Assembly: GCF_016820655.1 (NCBI RefSeq)
Contig: NZ_WSFT01000031.1
Coordinates: 1-64,000, forward strand
DNA length: 64,000 nt
Direction: 5' to 3'
From: Anaeromonas frigoriresistens
GTDB lineage: Bacteria; Bacillota; Clostridia; Tissierellales; SIT17
Below the pieces are notes generated by a model that saw nothing but the letters and a program-made list of their open reading frames with translations, made no database searches and was not told the DNA's origin. Of this stretch, positions 46,675-56,285 are shown one piece after another (position 1 is the stretch's first letter; each line of letters begins with the position of its first letter). Position numbers and translations under genes: made by a program.

Positions 46675-47840
46675 AATATTTGATTTGAAGAATATGAATA
46701 GGACTTTTTAAGTAATATAGGTGTAAGGATTGTAGACACTAATACCAATAATATTATTGATGTGAATATATCCTGACCTATTACCCCTATATTTAACCCT
46801 AGATTTGTAACGATTAAAGCTACTTCGGCTCTAGGTATCATACCTATACTTATTTGTAAGGATTCTAAATTGTTGAATTTAGATCCTTTTGCTCCTAAGA
46901 AGCATCCGATAAGCTTTCCTAGAACTGCAGCAGTAATTATCACTACACTGAGTAATATACTTCCACCAATATTCTCTATGTTAACACTAAGTCCAATATT
47001 CATAAAAAATATTGGAGTAAATAGTGCATAGGCTACCCTCTGAGTTTCATGGGAAACTCTATTTCTGTGGGGAGTAGATGAAAATATTACTCCTGTAAAG
47101 TATGCACCGATAATTGCTGCTACCCCTAACTCTTCTGCAATAAATGCTAATGCAAAACAAAATATTAAAGCTAATGTAAGGAGTTTATTATCCCTACTTA
47201 TTTTGTCAGAAAATTTAGTTAGAGTCTTAGAAAAAAGTATCCCTATTATAAGGGATATAATAAAAAATGTTGCTATTTTTCCTAATACAATTGCTAAATT
47301 ACTACTTTGTGTAGGGTCTACCATACCTATTACTACTGTTAATAGTATTATCCCCACTACATCATCAATAATTGCTGCTCCTAATACTCCTATTCCTTGG
47401 CGGGTCCTTAGTTTGCCTAATTCTCTAAGGGATTCCACCGTGATACTAACACTTGTGGCTGTAAGAATTACACCTACAAATATCGCCTCATTCAAGCTAG
47501 CCTGGCCTTTCATCAATAGGACTGCCCCTATACCTAATACTAAGGGTCCTATAACTCCACCTATAGCTATTGAAGTTGAGGATTTACTAGAGGATTTCAA
47601 ATCCTCTAGGTCTGTTTCAAGCCCAGCAATAAACATCAAAAGTATAACACCCATCTCAGCTATATGACTTATAAATTCAGTACCGTGAATAAAGTTAAAC
47701 ACGGAAGGTCCTAGTATCAATCCAAAAACTATTTGTCCTAATACCTCTGGCTGATTTAATTTACCACTAATATATCCTCCTATATTGGCAAATAAAAGTA
47801 GTAGGGCTAAATCTTTTAGAAACATTAAACTACTTTCCAT
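46665..47840 (-). CDS. CPA2-family cation:proton antiporter
   Basis: A 391-residue membrane protein with about twelve helices and no C-terminal RCK domain. The core motifs are LGQIVFGLILGPSVF, FIAGLETDLEDLK and AAIIDDVVGIILL, where the Asp pair is the expected ion site, plus ELGVAAIIGAYFTGVIF. It resembles Kef/NapA-type Na+/H+ or K+/H+ antiporters. The ion is unknown. It lies downstream of prfA. Confidence 0.93.
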   Translation of the reverse strand: MESSLMFLKDLALLLLFANIGGYISGKLNQPEVLGQIVFGLILGPSVFNFIHGTEFISHIAEMGVILLMFIAGLETDLEDLKSSSKSSTSIAIGGVIGPLVLGIGAVLLMKGQASLNEAIFVGVILTATSVSITVESLRELGKLRTRQGIGVLGAAIIDDVVGIILLTVVIGMVDPTQSSNLAIVLGKIATFFIISLIIGILFSKTLTKFSDKISRDNKLLTLALIFCFALAFIAEELGVAAIIGAYFTGVIFSSTPHRNRVSHETQRVAYALFTPIFFMNIGLSVNIENIGGSILLSVVIITAAVLGKLIGCFLGAKGSKFNNLESLQISIGMIPRAEVALIVTNLGLNIGVIGQDIFTSIILLVLVSTILTPILLKKSYSYSSNQILES

Positions 47841-47875
47841 ATCTTATCCTCCCCAGTGACATTACTATGAAGATA

Positions 47876-48946
47876 TTAATTCTCAATTGTTTTAAGTTTT
47901 TCTGTTTGATCACTAGTTACTAACGCATCTACCATTTCCTCAATATCTCCATCTAGGAAACTATCAAGTTTATATACGGTTAGATTTATTCTATGATCTG
48001 TAATTCTTCCTTGGGGATAGTTGTATGTTCTTATTCTTTCACTTCTATCTCCAGTTCCTACTTGAGATTTTCTAGCTTCAGCAATCTCAGCATTTTGCTC
48101 TGATAATTGTTGCTCATATAATCTTGCTTTAAGAACCTTAAAGGCTTTTTCTTTATTTTTAAGCTGAGACTTTTCATCCTGCATTGCAACTACTATTCCT
48201 GTTGGAGTATGAGTAAGTCTAACAGCAGAGTCAGTAGTATTAACACTCTGTCCTCCATTACCAGAAGAACGATATACATCTACACGAACATCATTCATAT
48301 TTATTTCTACTTCCACATCATCAACCTCTGGAAGTACGGCTACAGTAGCTGTAGAAGTATGGATACGACCTCCGGATTCTGTGGCAGGAATTCTTTGTAC
48401 TCTATGAACTCCACTTTCATATTTAAGCTTTGAATAAGCTCCATTACCTTTAATCATGAAGACAATCTCTTTAAATCCACCTACACCTTGAGTACTTGTA
48501 CTCATGATATCTACCTTCCAACGTTGTCTCTCTGCATATCTTGAATACATTCTAAATAGATCTCCAGCAAATATTCCTGCTTCATCTCCACCAGCTCCTG
48601 CACGGACCTCTACGATAACATTCTTTTCATCATTAGGATCTTTAGGTATTAATAGGAATTTTATCTCTTCTCTTAATTCTTCTTCTCTATTTGTAAGCTC
48701 ACTTAATTCCTGTTTAACCATTTCTTTAAAGTCATCTTCTAACTTGTCGTTTAACATTTCTTTTGATTCTTGTATTTGCTCTGATACTTCCTTGTATTCT
48801 CTGTATTTATTTACTATCAGTTCTATTTCAGCATGCTCTTTTACATACTTTTTCCACTCGTTTATATTATTGATTATCTCAGGATCACTGATTTTGTTAT
48901 TTAAATCTTTGTACTTTTCCTCAAGAAAATCTAATTTTTCCAACAT
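47876..48946 (-). CDS. prfA: Peptide chain release factor 1
   Basis: A 356-residue factor releasing nascent protein at UAG and UAA. The stop-codon-reading P-A-T motif is at residues 187-189 ([10 protein letters not shown]). The catalytic GGQ is at 231-233 ([10 protein letters not shown]). ATG at 48946 follows TAGGAG by eight bases. It lies near prmC, which methylates this GGQ glutamine; a chrA pair separates the two. Confidence 0.98.
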   Translation of the reverse strand: MLEKLDFLEEKYKDLNNKISDPEIINNINEWKKYVKEHAEIELIVNKYREYKEVSEQIQESKEMLNDKLEDDFKEMVKQELSELTNREEELREEIKFLLIPKDPNDEKNVIVEVRAGAGGDEAGIFAGDLFRMYSRYAERQRWKVDIMSTSTQGVGGFKEIVFMIKGNGAYSKLKYESGVHRVQRIPATESGGRIHTSTATVAVLPEVDDVEVEINMNDVRVDVYRSSGNGGQSVNTTDSAVRLTHTPTGIVVAMQDEKSQLKNKEKAFKVLKARLYEQQLSEQNAEIAEARKSQVGTGDRSERIRTYNYPQGRITDHRINLTVYKLDSFLDGDIEEMVDALVTSDQTEKLKTIEN

Positions 48947-49013
48947 AATTTTCACTCCTATAATAGAATTCACTAAATATATATTATATCAGAATATTTA
49001 TATTAAGTCGATA

Positions 49014-49532
49014 TTAATAAAGCAAAACTCCTGCAATACCGGCACCCACTATACAAATCATAGGATTAATCTTTCTAATACCTACTAAATAAAACATTGC
49101 TATAGCTATTAATATTCCTTTTATGTCTGATAATGATTGCTTTCCCACAAGGTATAGGGCTGATCCTATAAGTCCTAAAACCACTGGTCTTATCCCATCA
49201 AATACCCATTTTACATACTTTGAGTGTTTAAATCTTTCTAAAAAGTGAGCTATAGTAACTATAATTATAAAGGAAGGAAATATTACTGAAAATGTAGCCA
49301 CTGCTGACCCTAATACCCCATTAATTTTAAATCCTAAAAAAGTAGCAGCATTTATAGCAATAGGTCCTGGAGTAACTTGAGATATAGCTAACATATCTAC
49401 AAATTCCGCTGGGTTTATCCATCCATGTTTTTCTATTAACTCCTCTTGAATAAAAGGGAGCATAGCAAGACCACCACCAAAGCTAAAAAGTCCAATTTTA
49501 AAATATGATAAAAAAAGTTTTAATAAGACCAT
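49014..49532 (-). CDS. chrA: ChrA-type transporter, C-terminal-half partner
   Basis: A 172-residue short-chain CHR protein with about six helices. The N-terminal FKIGLFSFGGGLAMLPFIQ and SQVTPGPIAINAATFLG are the family motifs. Short CHR proteins work as pairs encoded side by side; its partner ends two bases upstream. Chromate export is the classic activity, but sulfate or an unknown anion is also possible. Confidence 0.9.
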   Translation of the reverse strand: MVLLKLFLSYFKIGLFSFGGGLAMLPFIQEELIEKHGWINPAEFVDMLAISQVTPGPIAINAATFLGFKINGVLGSAVATFSVIFPSFIIIVTIAHFLERFKHSKYVKWVFDGIRPVVLGLIGSALYLVGKQSLSDIKGILIAIAMFYLVGIRKINPMICIVGAGIAGVLLY

Positions 49533-49533
49533 C

Positions 49534-50079
49534 TTAAGATTCCTTCCTTTCTATAAGCTTGTGATATCCTATAGATCCAAAGGCCGCCAATAAAATAATA
49601 TATACTGGACTAATCCCAAATATCACTATAGCAATTAAAGCTAATAACGGAATTATAAGTAGTAATCCTTTAATCTTAGAAGCTTTAATAAGCCTATATA
49701 GGGAAGCTGCGATAAGTCCTACTACAGCAGGAGTAATTCCTTTAAATACCTTGGCCACTATTTCATTATCTCTAAAATTATATATATATTTAACAATAAA
49801 TAGTATTATCAAAAAAGAAGGTAAGGATACTCCCAAGGCACAGGCAATGGCACCAGGGATCTTTTTTAGCTTATAGCCAATCAATATAGAAGCATTTATG
49901 GCTATAGCCCCTGGGGCAGACTGAGCTACTGCAATGGTATCTAAAAACTCATCATTATCTAACCAATTATTCTTATCTACCACCTCTGCTTGAATAAGGG
50001 GAATCATTGCATATCCTCCCCCGATAGTAAACACTCCTAATTTAAAAAATATTATAAAAAACTTCAGAGCTTCTTTCAA
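49534..50079 (-). CDS. chrA: ChrA-type transporter, N-terminal-half partner
   Basis: A 181-residue short CHR protein, first of the pair. Motifs FKLGVFTIGGGYAMIPLIQ and VAQSAPGAIAINASILIG mirror those of its neighbour with opposite predicted topology. It begins two bases after the prmC stop, so the pair is embedded in the prmC-prfA housekeeping operon. Confidence 0.9.
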   Translation of the reverse strand: MKEALKFFIIFFKLGVFTIGGGYAMIPLIQAEVVDKNNWLDNDEFLDTIAVAQSAPGAIAINASILIGYKLKKIPGAIACALGVSLPSFLIILFIVKYIYNFRDNEIVAKVFKGITPAVVGLIAASLYRLIKASKIKGLLLIIPLLALIAIVIFGISPVYIILLAAFGSIGYHKLIERKES

Positions 50080-50081
50080 AA

Positions 50082-50945
50082 TTATCTCCTCCTGCCAATG
50101 ACCACTCTATTATTATTTGATAAATCCTTTATAACCTCAATATCTTTAAACCCATTCATCTCCATCAGTTCCTTAACTTCTTCCCCTTGGTTATGCCCTA
50201 TTTCATAAGCTAATAATCCGTTAACAGCTAATAGTTCATGGGCATGGGTGGTGATATATTTATAAAATATTAGTCCATCTTCCCCACCATCTAAAGCTAG
50301 CCTTGGCTCATACTTTGCTACCTCCACTTGGAGCCCTTCTATATCCCCTGAAGGAATATATGGAGGATTTGACACTATTACATCTAGTTTTTTATCTATT
50401 TTAGGAAAGCCTTCTAAAATATCCTTATGAATAAATTCTACTTTATCTTGTAGATTTAATACATCACAGTTTTTCTTCGCTACTTTGATAGCTTGTTCAC
50501 TTATATCTATCGAATAAACATAAGAATTCTTAATATAGTAGGCAAGACTTAATGTGATTGCTCCACTTCCTGTTCCAATATCCATTATATTAATAGTTTC
50601 TTTATCGATATGATCATAGGATTTAATAATCTTTTCTATCAATATTTCCGTATCTGGCCTTGGCACTAATACCCCTTCTGAGATCTTAAAATCCAATCCC
50701 ATGAACTCTTGATGACCTAGAATATATTGTAAAGGATAGCCATCTTTTCTTTTACCTATTAATTTATCAAACTTATCCACAATTTGGTCATCAACTTTAC
50801 GATTAGGGTGTGTATAAACATATACTCTATCCACATCCAGTAGATAACATATAATAAGCTCAACCTCAAGACTTGGATTATTGTATTCAGTTTTAGTTAA
50901 TATTTCTATTCCCTTTTGTCTAAGGGATTTTACTGTAGCACTCAT
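50082..50945 (-). CDS. prmC: Release factor glutamine methyltransferase
   Basis: A 287-residue SAM-dependent enzyme that methylates the GGQ glutamine of release factors. The SAM site is IMDIGTGSGAITLSL and the catalytic NPPY lies at residues 193-196 (SNPPYIPSG). ATG at 50945 follows AGGAGG. A longer frame reaching 50993 would translate the family B repeat next to it and is rejected. Confidence 0.96.
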   Translation of the reverse strand: MSATVKSLRQKGIEILTKTEYNNPSLEVELIICYLLDVDRVYVYTHPNRKVDDQIVDKFDKLIGKRKDGYPLQYILGHQEFMGLDFKISEGVLVPRPDTEILIEKIIKSYDHIDKETINIMDIGTGSGAITLSLAYYIKNSYVYSIDISEQAIKVAKKNCDVLNLQDKVEFIHKDILEGFPKIDKKLDVIVSNPPYIPSGDIEGLQVEVAKYEPRLALDGGEDGLIFYKYITTHAHELLAVNGLLAYEIGHNQGEEVKELMEMNGFKDIEVIKDLSNNNRVVIGRRR

Positions 50946-50964
50946 TTCATACCTCCTAGAGTCA

Positions 50965-50992
50965 TGAGACAGGGGAAGGTTCTCCCGTCTCA
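50965..50992. repeat. Dispersed repeat family B, copy 5
   Basis: TGAGACAGGGGAAGGTTCT and CCCGTCTCA end 10 bases before the prmC ribosome site, so the repeat forms part of the prmC leader. Confidence 0.8.
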
Positions 50993-51154
50993 CTTTTCAC
51001 ATATTTAGACATACATCTTCGTTACATAAATTCCTATGGAAATTATACCATAAAAAAACAGCCTATTAAAAAGGCTTTATTTATTAAAAGATATACTACC
51101 AATATAATTATACCCAAAACTATTACATGTAACGTATAGTACTTTTATTTTTTA

Positions 51155-51182
51155 TGGGACAAGGTACGGTTCTTACATCTCA
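51155..51182. repeat. Dispersed repeat family B, copy 6 (degenerate)
   Basis: TGGGACAAGGTACGGTTCTT and ACATCTCA. The ends no longer pair fully. Confidence 0.6.
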
Positions 51183-51202
51183 AAGTTATCTCTATTTGAC
51201 AT

Positions 51203-51245
51203 AAAAAGTAAAGTAAAGGTAGGCCTACCCTTACTTCACTTTTTA
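51203..51245 (-). terminator. Terminator of the PTS operon
   Basis: 13-bp arms AAGTAAAGGTAGG and CCTACCCTTACTT with one mismatch, flanked by A and T runs, overlapping the IIC stop. Confidence 0.8.
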
Positions 51246-52262
51246 AAATTCTACTAATTCTGCTTCTTCTACTTCTTCTGAAACTTCCTTTTTAAATATC
51301 ATAATAAGAATAGTACTTACAGCTATTCCTATAGCCAAGGCTAAAATAAATAAATACCACCTTTCAGTGAAAGGAAAAGCCAGTATTCCTCCAAATAATT
51401 GGGTCTCTATATTAAAGGCCATTATAAGGGCTCCTCCCAGGGAGGATCCTACTACAAATGCCGGTATAATCCTTAAAGGATTTGATGCTGCATAGGGTAT
51501 GGCTCCTTCTGTTATACCTAAAAGTCCTGTAAATAGTGTGGTAAGAGAATTTGTTTTCTCCATATGGGTAAACTTCTTGGGCACTAGCCATGAGGCTATT
51601 GCAGCAGAAATAGGGGGAGTCATTATTCCTGCAAAGGCTGCAGCATTAGGTGCAAATATCTGTTGGGAATATGCACCTATAACAAAGGTTAGGGCTATTT
51701 TATTAATTGGGCCACCCAAGTCAAAGGCTAGCATCCCCGCTAATATAGCCCCAAGTAAAATAGCATTACTGCCACTTATACCTGTAAGCCATCCATCCAG
51801 TGTGATTTGGAGTAAACTTATGGGTTGTCCTATTAATGCAATCAATCCTGCGGTAACTCCTATACCTACTAAAGGTATGAACATCATTGGTTTTAGAGTA
51901 GCAATATAGTGATGGAAAGGTACTCTCTTTAATCCTCTCACCACAAACGCACCAATAAGTCCAGCTAGCATACCACCAAGAAATCCTGCACCAATCTCTG
52001 CTGCCACATATCCTCCTGCAAAGCCAGGGGCAATTCCTGGTCTATCAGCCACTCCAAATGCTATATATGCCCCTATAATATGAGGAATAAATCCAAATAT
52101 CCCATAACCTAAGGTTTGCATCGGCTCTTGGATACTGGTAAATCCGAACTTGCCAAATATAGTTCCAAAGGCTATTAACATACCACCTCCAACGATAAAA
52201 GGTAGCATATAAGATACCCCAGTCATAAGATATATTTTAATATTTCTCATACTATCTTTCAT
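51243..52262 (-). CDS. PTS fructose-type IIC component
   Basis: A 339-residue permease with eight to ten helices. It opens YLMTGVSYMLPFIVGGGML. The conserved GPINKIALTF loop and the LLGITEGAIPYA motif (sugar-contacting Glu) mark the fructose/mannitol group. It moves and phosphorylates a sugar using IIB and IIA from the two preceding genes. The substrate is not readable; fructose and related sugars are the likely options. Confidence 0.93.
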   Translation of the reverse strand: MKDSMRNIKIYLMTGVSYMLPFIVGGGMLIAFGTIFGKFGFTSIQEPMQTLGYGIFGFIPHIIGAYIAFGVADRPGIAPGFAGGYVAAEIGAGFLGGMLAGLIGAFVVRGLKRVPFHHYIATLKPMMFIPLVGIGVTAGLIALIGQPISLLQITLDGWLTGISGSNAILLGAILAGMLAFDLGGPINKIALTFVIGAYSQQIFAPNAAAFAGIMTPPISAAIASWLVPKKFTHMEKTNSLTTLFTGLLGITEGAIPYAASNPLRIIPAFVVGSSLGGALIMAFNIETQLFGGILAFPFTERWYLFILALAIGIAVSTILIMIFKKEVSEEVEEAELVEF

Positions 52263-52273
52263 TTTTACCCCTC

Positions 52274-52573
52274 CTATGCTAAGGCCTTTTCTATAGCATC
52301 TTCTGGGTTTTTCAATGCTTTAGAAACGGATATTTTTAATACTTTCTTCCCTTTAAATCTTTCAGCTTTTAATATGTTCATTTCAATAGCTAATATGATT
52401 CCATCAGCTTCCTCTATTTCTTTTTGAGTGAGTCCATTCTCAATACCTATTGCTCCTTGGGTTTCTACTTTAATAGTATGTCCTAATTTTTTAGCCTCTT
52501 TTTCTAAAGCTACCTTAGCCATATATGTATGAGCCACTCCTGTAGGGCAAGCCGTAACTGCAACTAGATTCAT
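52274..52573 (-). CDS. PTS fructose-type IIB component
   Basis: A 99-residue cytoplasmic phosphocarrier. The phosphorylated cysteine stands in VTACPTGVAHTYMA at the N-terminus. ATG at 52573 shares its A with the TGA stop of the IIA gene (TGATG), a clear case of translational coupling, with GGAGG upstream. Confidence 0.95.
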   Translation of the reverse strand: MNLVAVTACPTGVAHTYMAKVALEKEAKKLGHTIKVETQGAIGIENGLTQKEIEEADGIILAIEMNILKAERFKGKKVLKISVSKALKNPEDAIEKALA

Positions 52574-53037
52574 CACATTCCCTCCTCTATTTTTATATCA
52601 ATTATATTTTGTATAATTTCATCCTTACTTGTGGTCCTATGTAACTTTTCTCTAAACTCCTCATCTATAAGCTTTGATGCTAATTTAGATATGATCTTTA
52701 GATGGATATTATCTTTATTCTCTTCAGGAACAGCTATAAGAATGATAAAATTTACTCCTTTATCATCTATTGCATTCCATTTAACCAGATTCTCTGTCCT
52801 GCCAATAGCTATGCTAGGAGTTTTAACACTTTGACCTTTACAATGGGGAATAGCAAATCCATTGCCAAATCCAGTAGTTATCTCTTCTTCTCTAGCTAAG
52901 ACTCCTTTAAGAAAATCTTCCTTAGAAAATATTCTATTTTCTTTATATAAAGCTTCCGACAGCTTCTCTAAAACTTGTAATTGAGTATCCTCTTTTAAGT
53001 CTAAATAGATCAATTCTTCATTTATTAGGCCCTTCAA
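52573..53037 (-). CDS. PTS fructose-type IIA component
   Basis: A 154-residue phosphocarrier receiving phosphate from HPr. The active histidine is in GFAIPHCKGQSVKTP, and the supporting VPEENKDNIHLKIISKLA carries the second conserved His. It is the first gene of the IIA-IIB-IIC operon. No dedicated regulator is nearby. Confidence 0.94.
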   Translation of the reverse strand: MKGLINEELIYLDLKEDTQLQVLEKLSEALYKENRIFSKEDFLKGVLAREEEITTGFGNGFAIPHCKGQSVKTPSIAIGRTENLVKWNAIDDKGVNFIILIAVPEENKDNIHLKIISKLASKLIDEEFREKLHRTTSKDEIIQNIIDIKIEEGM

Positions 53038-53098
53038 TCCCTCACCTACTTTTCAGATAATTTATATTATTAATTACCCTTGAAACCCCTTACTAATC

Positions 53099-53115
53099 AT
53101 GAGACACAGAGAGAT
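53099..53115. repeat. Family B half-copy at a RAYT remnant
   Basis: ATGAGACACAGAGAGAT resembles the left end of family B and stands directly before the transposase fragment. Confidence 0.5.
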
Positions 53116-53121
53116 GGAAAT

Positions 53122-53193
53122 ATACCTAGAGGTATGAGAAGAGTAAGCAAAACTGGTGTTTATCATATAATGATGAGGGGAAACGAGAAGTGA
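53122..53193 (+). pseudogene. Fragment of a REP-associated (RAYT, Y1) transposase
   Basis: A 23-codon stretch reads I-P-R-G-M-R-R-V-S-K-T-G-V-Y-H-I-M-M-R-G-N-E-K and then TGA. RAYT-type TnpA proteins begin with this pattern (MPR..R......YHVM.RG), in my recollection. The usual ATG is ATA here, and the HUH and tyrosine parts are gone. Only the 5' end remains. Confidence 0.7.
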
Positions 53194-53221
53194 AATATAT
53201 TTATAGACATATAGGATAAAA

Positions 53222-53266
53222 AAAGCTTCATGATAAACTTTTTCTAAAAGTTTATCATGAAGCTTT
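53222..53266 (-). terminator. Terminator of the CBS-domain gene
   Basis: Perfect 19-bp arms (53222-53240 and 53248-53266) with a 7-base loop, seven bases past the stop. A run of A on the left gives seven T on the minus strand. Confidence 0.92.
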
Positions 53267-53273
53267 GAAAATA

Positions 53274-53666
53274 TTATTTAAAGAAATGCTGAAGTATAGT
53301 ACTTCTCTTGATTATACCAATAAATATTCCTTGGTCATCAACTACCGGAATGAAACTTTGATTTATTGCCAAAGCTTTTAATTCTTCAATTTGAGAATTT
53401 ATTGATATTGATTTATGGTCCCTATGTCTCTCAACATCTTTTAATAAGAGATTGCTAGTTTCTTTAAAAGTAATATCCATACTCTTTTTTAATTTCCAAA
53501 GCAAATCCCCTTCTGTTATGGTACCAATATATTTCCCATTATCATCAATTATTGGTATAGCAGAGTATCTATGATACTCCATTTTCTCCATAGTCTGTCT
53601 TACTGTAAAATCACTTTCTAACCAAACTATTTCTTCTTTAGGTGTAAGAAAAAATGCTACATGCAT
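53274..53666 (-). CDS. CBS-domain pair protein
   Basis: A 130-residue cytoplasmic protein made of two CBS domains and nothing else. Domain 1 (about 5-65) has YHRYSAIPIIDDNGKYIGTI and domain 2 (about 75-128) SFIPVVDDQGIFIGIIKRS. CBS pairs bind adenine nucleotides and sense energy state. The partner is unknown. It is followed by a very strong terminator and lies 29 bases after tdk, so co-transcription with tdk is likely. Confidence 0.92.
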   Translation of the reverse strand: MHVAFFLTPKEEIVWLESDFTVRQTMEKMEYHRYSAIPIIDDNGKYIGTITEGDLLWKLKKSMDITFKETSNLLLKDVERHRDHKSISINSQIEELKALAINQSFIPVVDDQGIFIGIIKRSTILQHFFK

Positions 53667-53695
53667 AGTGCTTCCTCCCTTTTAGATATCTCCCT

Positions 53696-54274
53696 CTAGT
53701 CTCTTGGAACATCATGGTGTAGGCGACATCTAGCTTCATAGCTTTCTGTGGCTCCTACTAGTATTGTTGGTTCATCATACTTTGCTGGTTTTCCGTCTAT
53801 TAATCTTTGGGTTCTATTGGCTGGATTTCCACATTCCATACATACTGCTGTTATCTTGTCCACAAATTCAGCTATGGCTAATAGCTTTGGTGTTGGACCA
53901 AAAGGTTCTGCCCTGAAGTCCATATCAAGGCCTGCTGCTACCACTCTTAATCCTTTATTAGCTAGATCCCTACATATATGTACTACATCTTCATCTAGGA
54001 ATTGAACCTCATCGATGCCTATCACTTCTGTGTCTTCATCTAATAATTCCAATATTTCCTCTGAGCTAGAGATACAAATTCCTTGTATCTTTTCACCATT
54101 ATGGGATACTACATAATCCACAGAGTATCTATTATCTATTGCTGGTTTGAATACTTGTATTTTTTGTTTTGCTATCTGCGCTCTTCTCATTCTTCTTATC
54201 AATTCTTCACTCTTACCACTATACATAGGCCCCACAACTACTTCTATCCAACCATGATGATTAGGTCCATACAT
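53696..54274 (-). CDS. tdk: Thymidine kinase
   Basis: A 192-residue type II enzyme phosphorylating thymidine for salvage. The P-loop is GPMYSGKS (15-22), Walker B lies in [13 protein letters not shown], and a zinc-binding pattern C-x2-C is seen in [10 protein letters not shown]. The conserved YEARCRLHH closes the lasso. It sits between rpmE and prfA, as in bacilli. Confidence 0.97.
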   Translation of the reverse strand: MYGPNHHGWIEVVVGPMYSGKSEELIRRMRRAQIAKQKIQVFKPAIDNRYSVDYVVSHNGEKIQGICISSSEEILELLDEDTEVIGIDEVQFLDEDVVHICRDLANKGLRVVAAGLDMDFRAEPFGPTPKLLAIAEFVDKITAVCMECGNPANRTQRLIDGKPAKYDEPTILVGATESYEARCRLHHDVPRD

Positions 54275-54323
54275 TAGTCTTCACTCCTATTATTTAATCA
54301 TTTGCTAATCTTTGAAAAAATAA

Positions 54324-54352
54324 AGGCTAGAAGAACTAAGTCCTTCTAACCT
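54324..54352 (-). terminator. Terminator of rpmE
   Basis: AGGCTAGAAG and CTTCTAACCT pair with one mismatch. A run of A on the left gives six T on the minus strand. Confidence 0.75.
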
Positions 54353-54365
54353 ATAATTTACGATA

Positions 54366-54563
54366 TTACATGCCGTATTTTTTCTTGAATTTATCAACAC
54401 GTCCGCCTTTATCGATAAACTTCTGACGTCCTGTGAAGAATGGATGGCATTCTGAACAAATTTCAACTTTTATTTCATCTTTAGTTGAACCAGTTTCAAA
54501 TTCGTTTCCACATGCGCAATGCACTTTAACAGTATTATATTCTGGATGGATTCCTTTTTTCAC
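54366..54563 (-). CDS. rpmE: 50S ribosomal protein L31 (zinc form)
   Basis: A 65-residue ribosomal protein beginning VKKGIHPEY. Four cysteines (two in VHCACGN, two in ICSECHPF-type context) form the zinc site of the C+ type. GTG at 54563 is chosen because AGAGGTG lies upstream and L31 proteins begin at this point; a frame start at 54572 would overlap the ribosome site. Confidence 0.97.
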   Translation of the reverse strand: MKKGIHPEYNTVKVHCACGNEFETGSTKDEIKVEICSECHPFFTGRQKFIDKGGRVDKFKKKYGM

Positions 54564-54596
54564 CAAAATCACCTCTTTCTAAAGCATCTTAAGTAT

Positions 54597-54660
54597 ATTA
54601 TACATCATTTATTTCAGTTTTCAACTAATACATTGTATCATATATAAAAACCATTTGCAA
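54597..54660 (-). promoter_or_regulatory. Two sigma-A promoters for rpmE
   Basis: On the minus strand P1 is TTGCAA (54660-54655), 17 bases, TACAAT (54637-54632). P2 is TTGAAA (54624-54619), 16 bases, TATAAT (54602-54597), with an extended TG. They are tandem and co-directional. Confidence 0.7.
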
Positions 54661-54682
54661 TACAGGGTTTTCCCCTATTCAT

Positions 54683-56284
54683 TTACGAAGTTGGAAATCT
54701 AACCCATAGTATCATTATAAATATGAATGCCACCAACATTATATTAGCTATTTCAAAGGATAGATTAAAATGCCTAATCCTTTTCATTATATTGATGTCT
54801 TTCTCTACTATCTTCTTGTATATTATATACCCTATTAATATACTAAGCAAATATTCTATTAAAGATTTAATGCTAAATATATATATATATGATAAATCTA
54901 TACCAGCACTTACTTCTAGAATCCCCTTCATATATATTCCCAGGGCCATACTAACTAATGCTAATATTCCTAATGCAAGGGTATTTCCGATATCCCGTAT
55001 TGTATTAACTATTGATTCTCCAAAGAATATTTGTGAGAATTTCATGAAATACATTATTGTTAATATATTCATTATGTTCATGAAAGTACTTCCTAATACC
55101 TTATTGGTAATCCCATATTTTATTATGGTTTTACTTATATATCCATTGAATAAAGGAGCACCTGTTATTGATAATATCCCTATAATCATAAATATACTTA
55201 AGAGGGGAGACTCTTTAAAAACTCCTCTAATTTCAGTAACCCTTCTGGTACCATATCTATTTAATATCGCTCCTGCTCCTAGAAATAATAAGGATTTAAA
55301 TATAGCATGATTAAATATATGGGCTATCCCTCCTATATATAATCCTTCTTTAAAAGAGCTTAAGCCTACTAATATAATTCCTATCTGAGATATAGTGCTA
55401 AAAGCTAAAATTTGTTTTATATCATTTTGACTTAATGCAATAATTGCTCCTGATATTGCAGTACATACTCCTAATATAAAGAAAAAATTCTGTAATATCT
55501 GTATATCATACATTTGATTTATTCTAATAAAGGCATAAAGTCCACTTTTAACTAATAATCCTGAAAGTAATGCAGATATTGAGGCAGGAGCAGCTCCATG
55601 GGCACGAGGTAGCCACGTATATACAGGGAAAAATGCTGATTTTACTCCTAGGGATGCTATTATAAATATATAAGATAGCCTCACTAGGGCTGTATTTTCA
55701 AACATGGAAATCCTTCTAGATATTACCTCCATATTTAATGTTCCTGATAGAGAATATAAAAGTATCAATCCTAATAAAAAAAATATCATTCCTACACTAT
55801 TAAATATAAGATAATAAAGGCCTGCCCTAACGGAATATCCATCCTTTTTATATATAATCAAGATAGTAGATAATATTGTAATTAACTCTAGTAATACAAA
55901 TATATTAAATATATCATCACTTTGTAAAAATGCGATAAAAGCTCCTTCTAATACTAGTAAAAAAAACAGGAATTTAAAATCTTCTTTTCTCCTATTCCAA
56001 GAGTATATTATTATCATCCACCAAATAAATACAGTCAAAACAATAAAGAGTATACTTAGGGTGTCCATCCTTAGAGTTATGCCTATTTCTCTACTCCATC
56101 CTCCTAAGAAAATTATCTGAGGAGTTTTTAAGAAGTTAAATTTTATAGCATATACTCCTACTAATATTGATAATATCCCTTGAGCTATAAATGTTAAATA
56201 GGTAATATATTTATTTGGACCTAAGTATATAATCATGGCTGCTAAAATAGGGGTAAATGTCATGTAAATAGGGAAATTCTCCAT
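54683..56284 (-). CDS. mnhD: Mrp/Mbh-type antiporter subunit D (NuoN/MnhD-like)
   Basis: A 533-residue proton-conducting transporter with about fourteen helices. The ion-path motifs include the lysine-bearing LGVKSAFFPVYTWLPRAHGAAP, where the H-G-A-A-P signature follows, and SQNDIKQILAFSTISQIG. It belongs to the NuoL/M/N family. It is the last of eight overlapping genes and the only large antiporter-like subunit in the cluster. Confidence 0.93.
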   Translation of the reverse strand: MENFPIYMTFTPILAAMIIYLGPNKYITYLTFIAQGILSILVGVYAIKFNFLKTPQIIFLGGWSREIGITLRMDTLSILFIVLTVFIWWMIIIYSWNRRKEDFKFLFFLLVLEGAFIAFLQSDDIFNIFVLLELITILSTILIIYKKDGYSVRAGLYYLIFNSVGMIFFLLGLILLYSLSGTLNMEVISRRISMFENTALVRLSYIFIIASLGVKSAFFPVYTWLPRAHGAAPASISALLSGLLVKSGLYAFIRINQMYDIQILQNFFFILGVCTAISGAIIALSQNDIKQILAFSTISQIGIILVGLSSFKEGLYIGGIAHIFNHAIFKSLLFLGAGAILNRYGTRRVTEIRGVFKESPLLSIFMIIGILSITGAPLFNGYISKTIIKYGITNKVLGSTFMNIMNILTIMYFMKFSQIFFGESIVNTIRDIGNTLALGILALVSMALGIYMKGILEVSAGIDLSYIYIFSIKSLIEYLLSILIGYIIYKKIVEKDINIMKRIRHFNLSFEIANIMLVAFIFIMILWVRFPTS

Positions 56285-56285
56285 A

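Noticed and set aside
50946-50993. Sixteen extra N-terminal codons for prmC
   Set aside because: They translate a family B repeat. The AGGAGG-ATG at 50945 is the better start.
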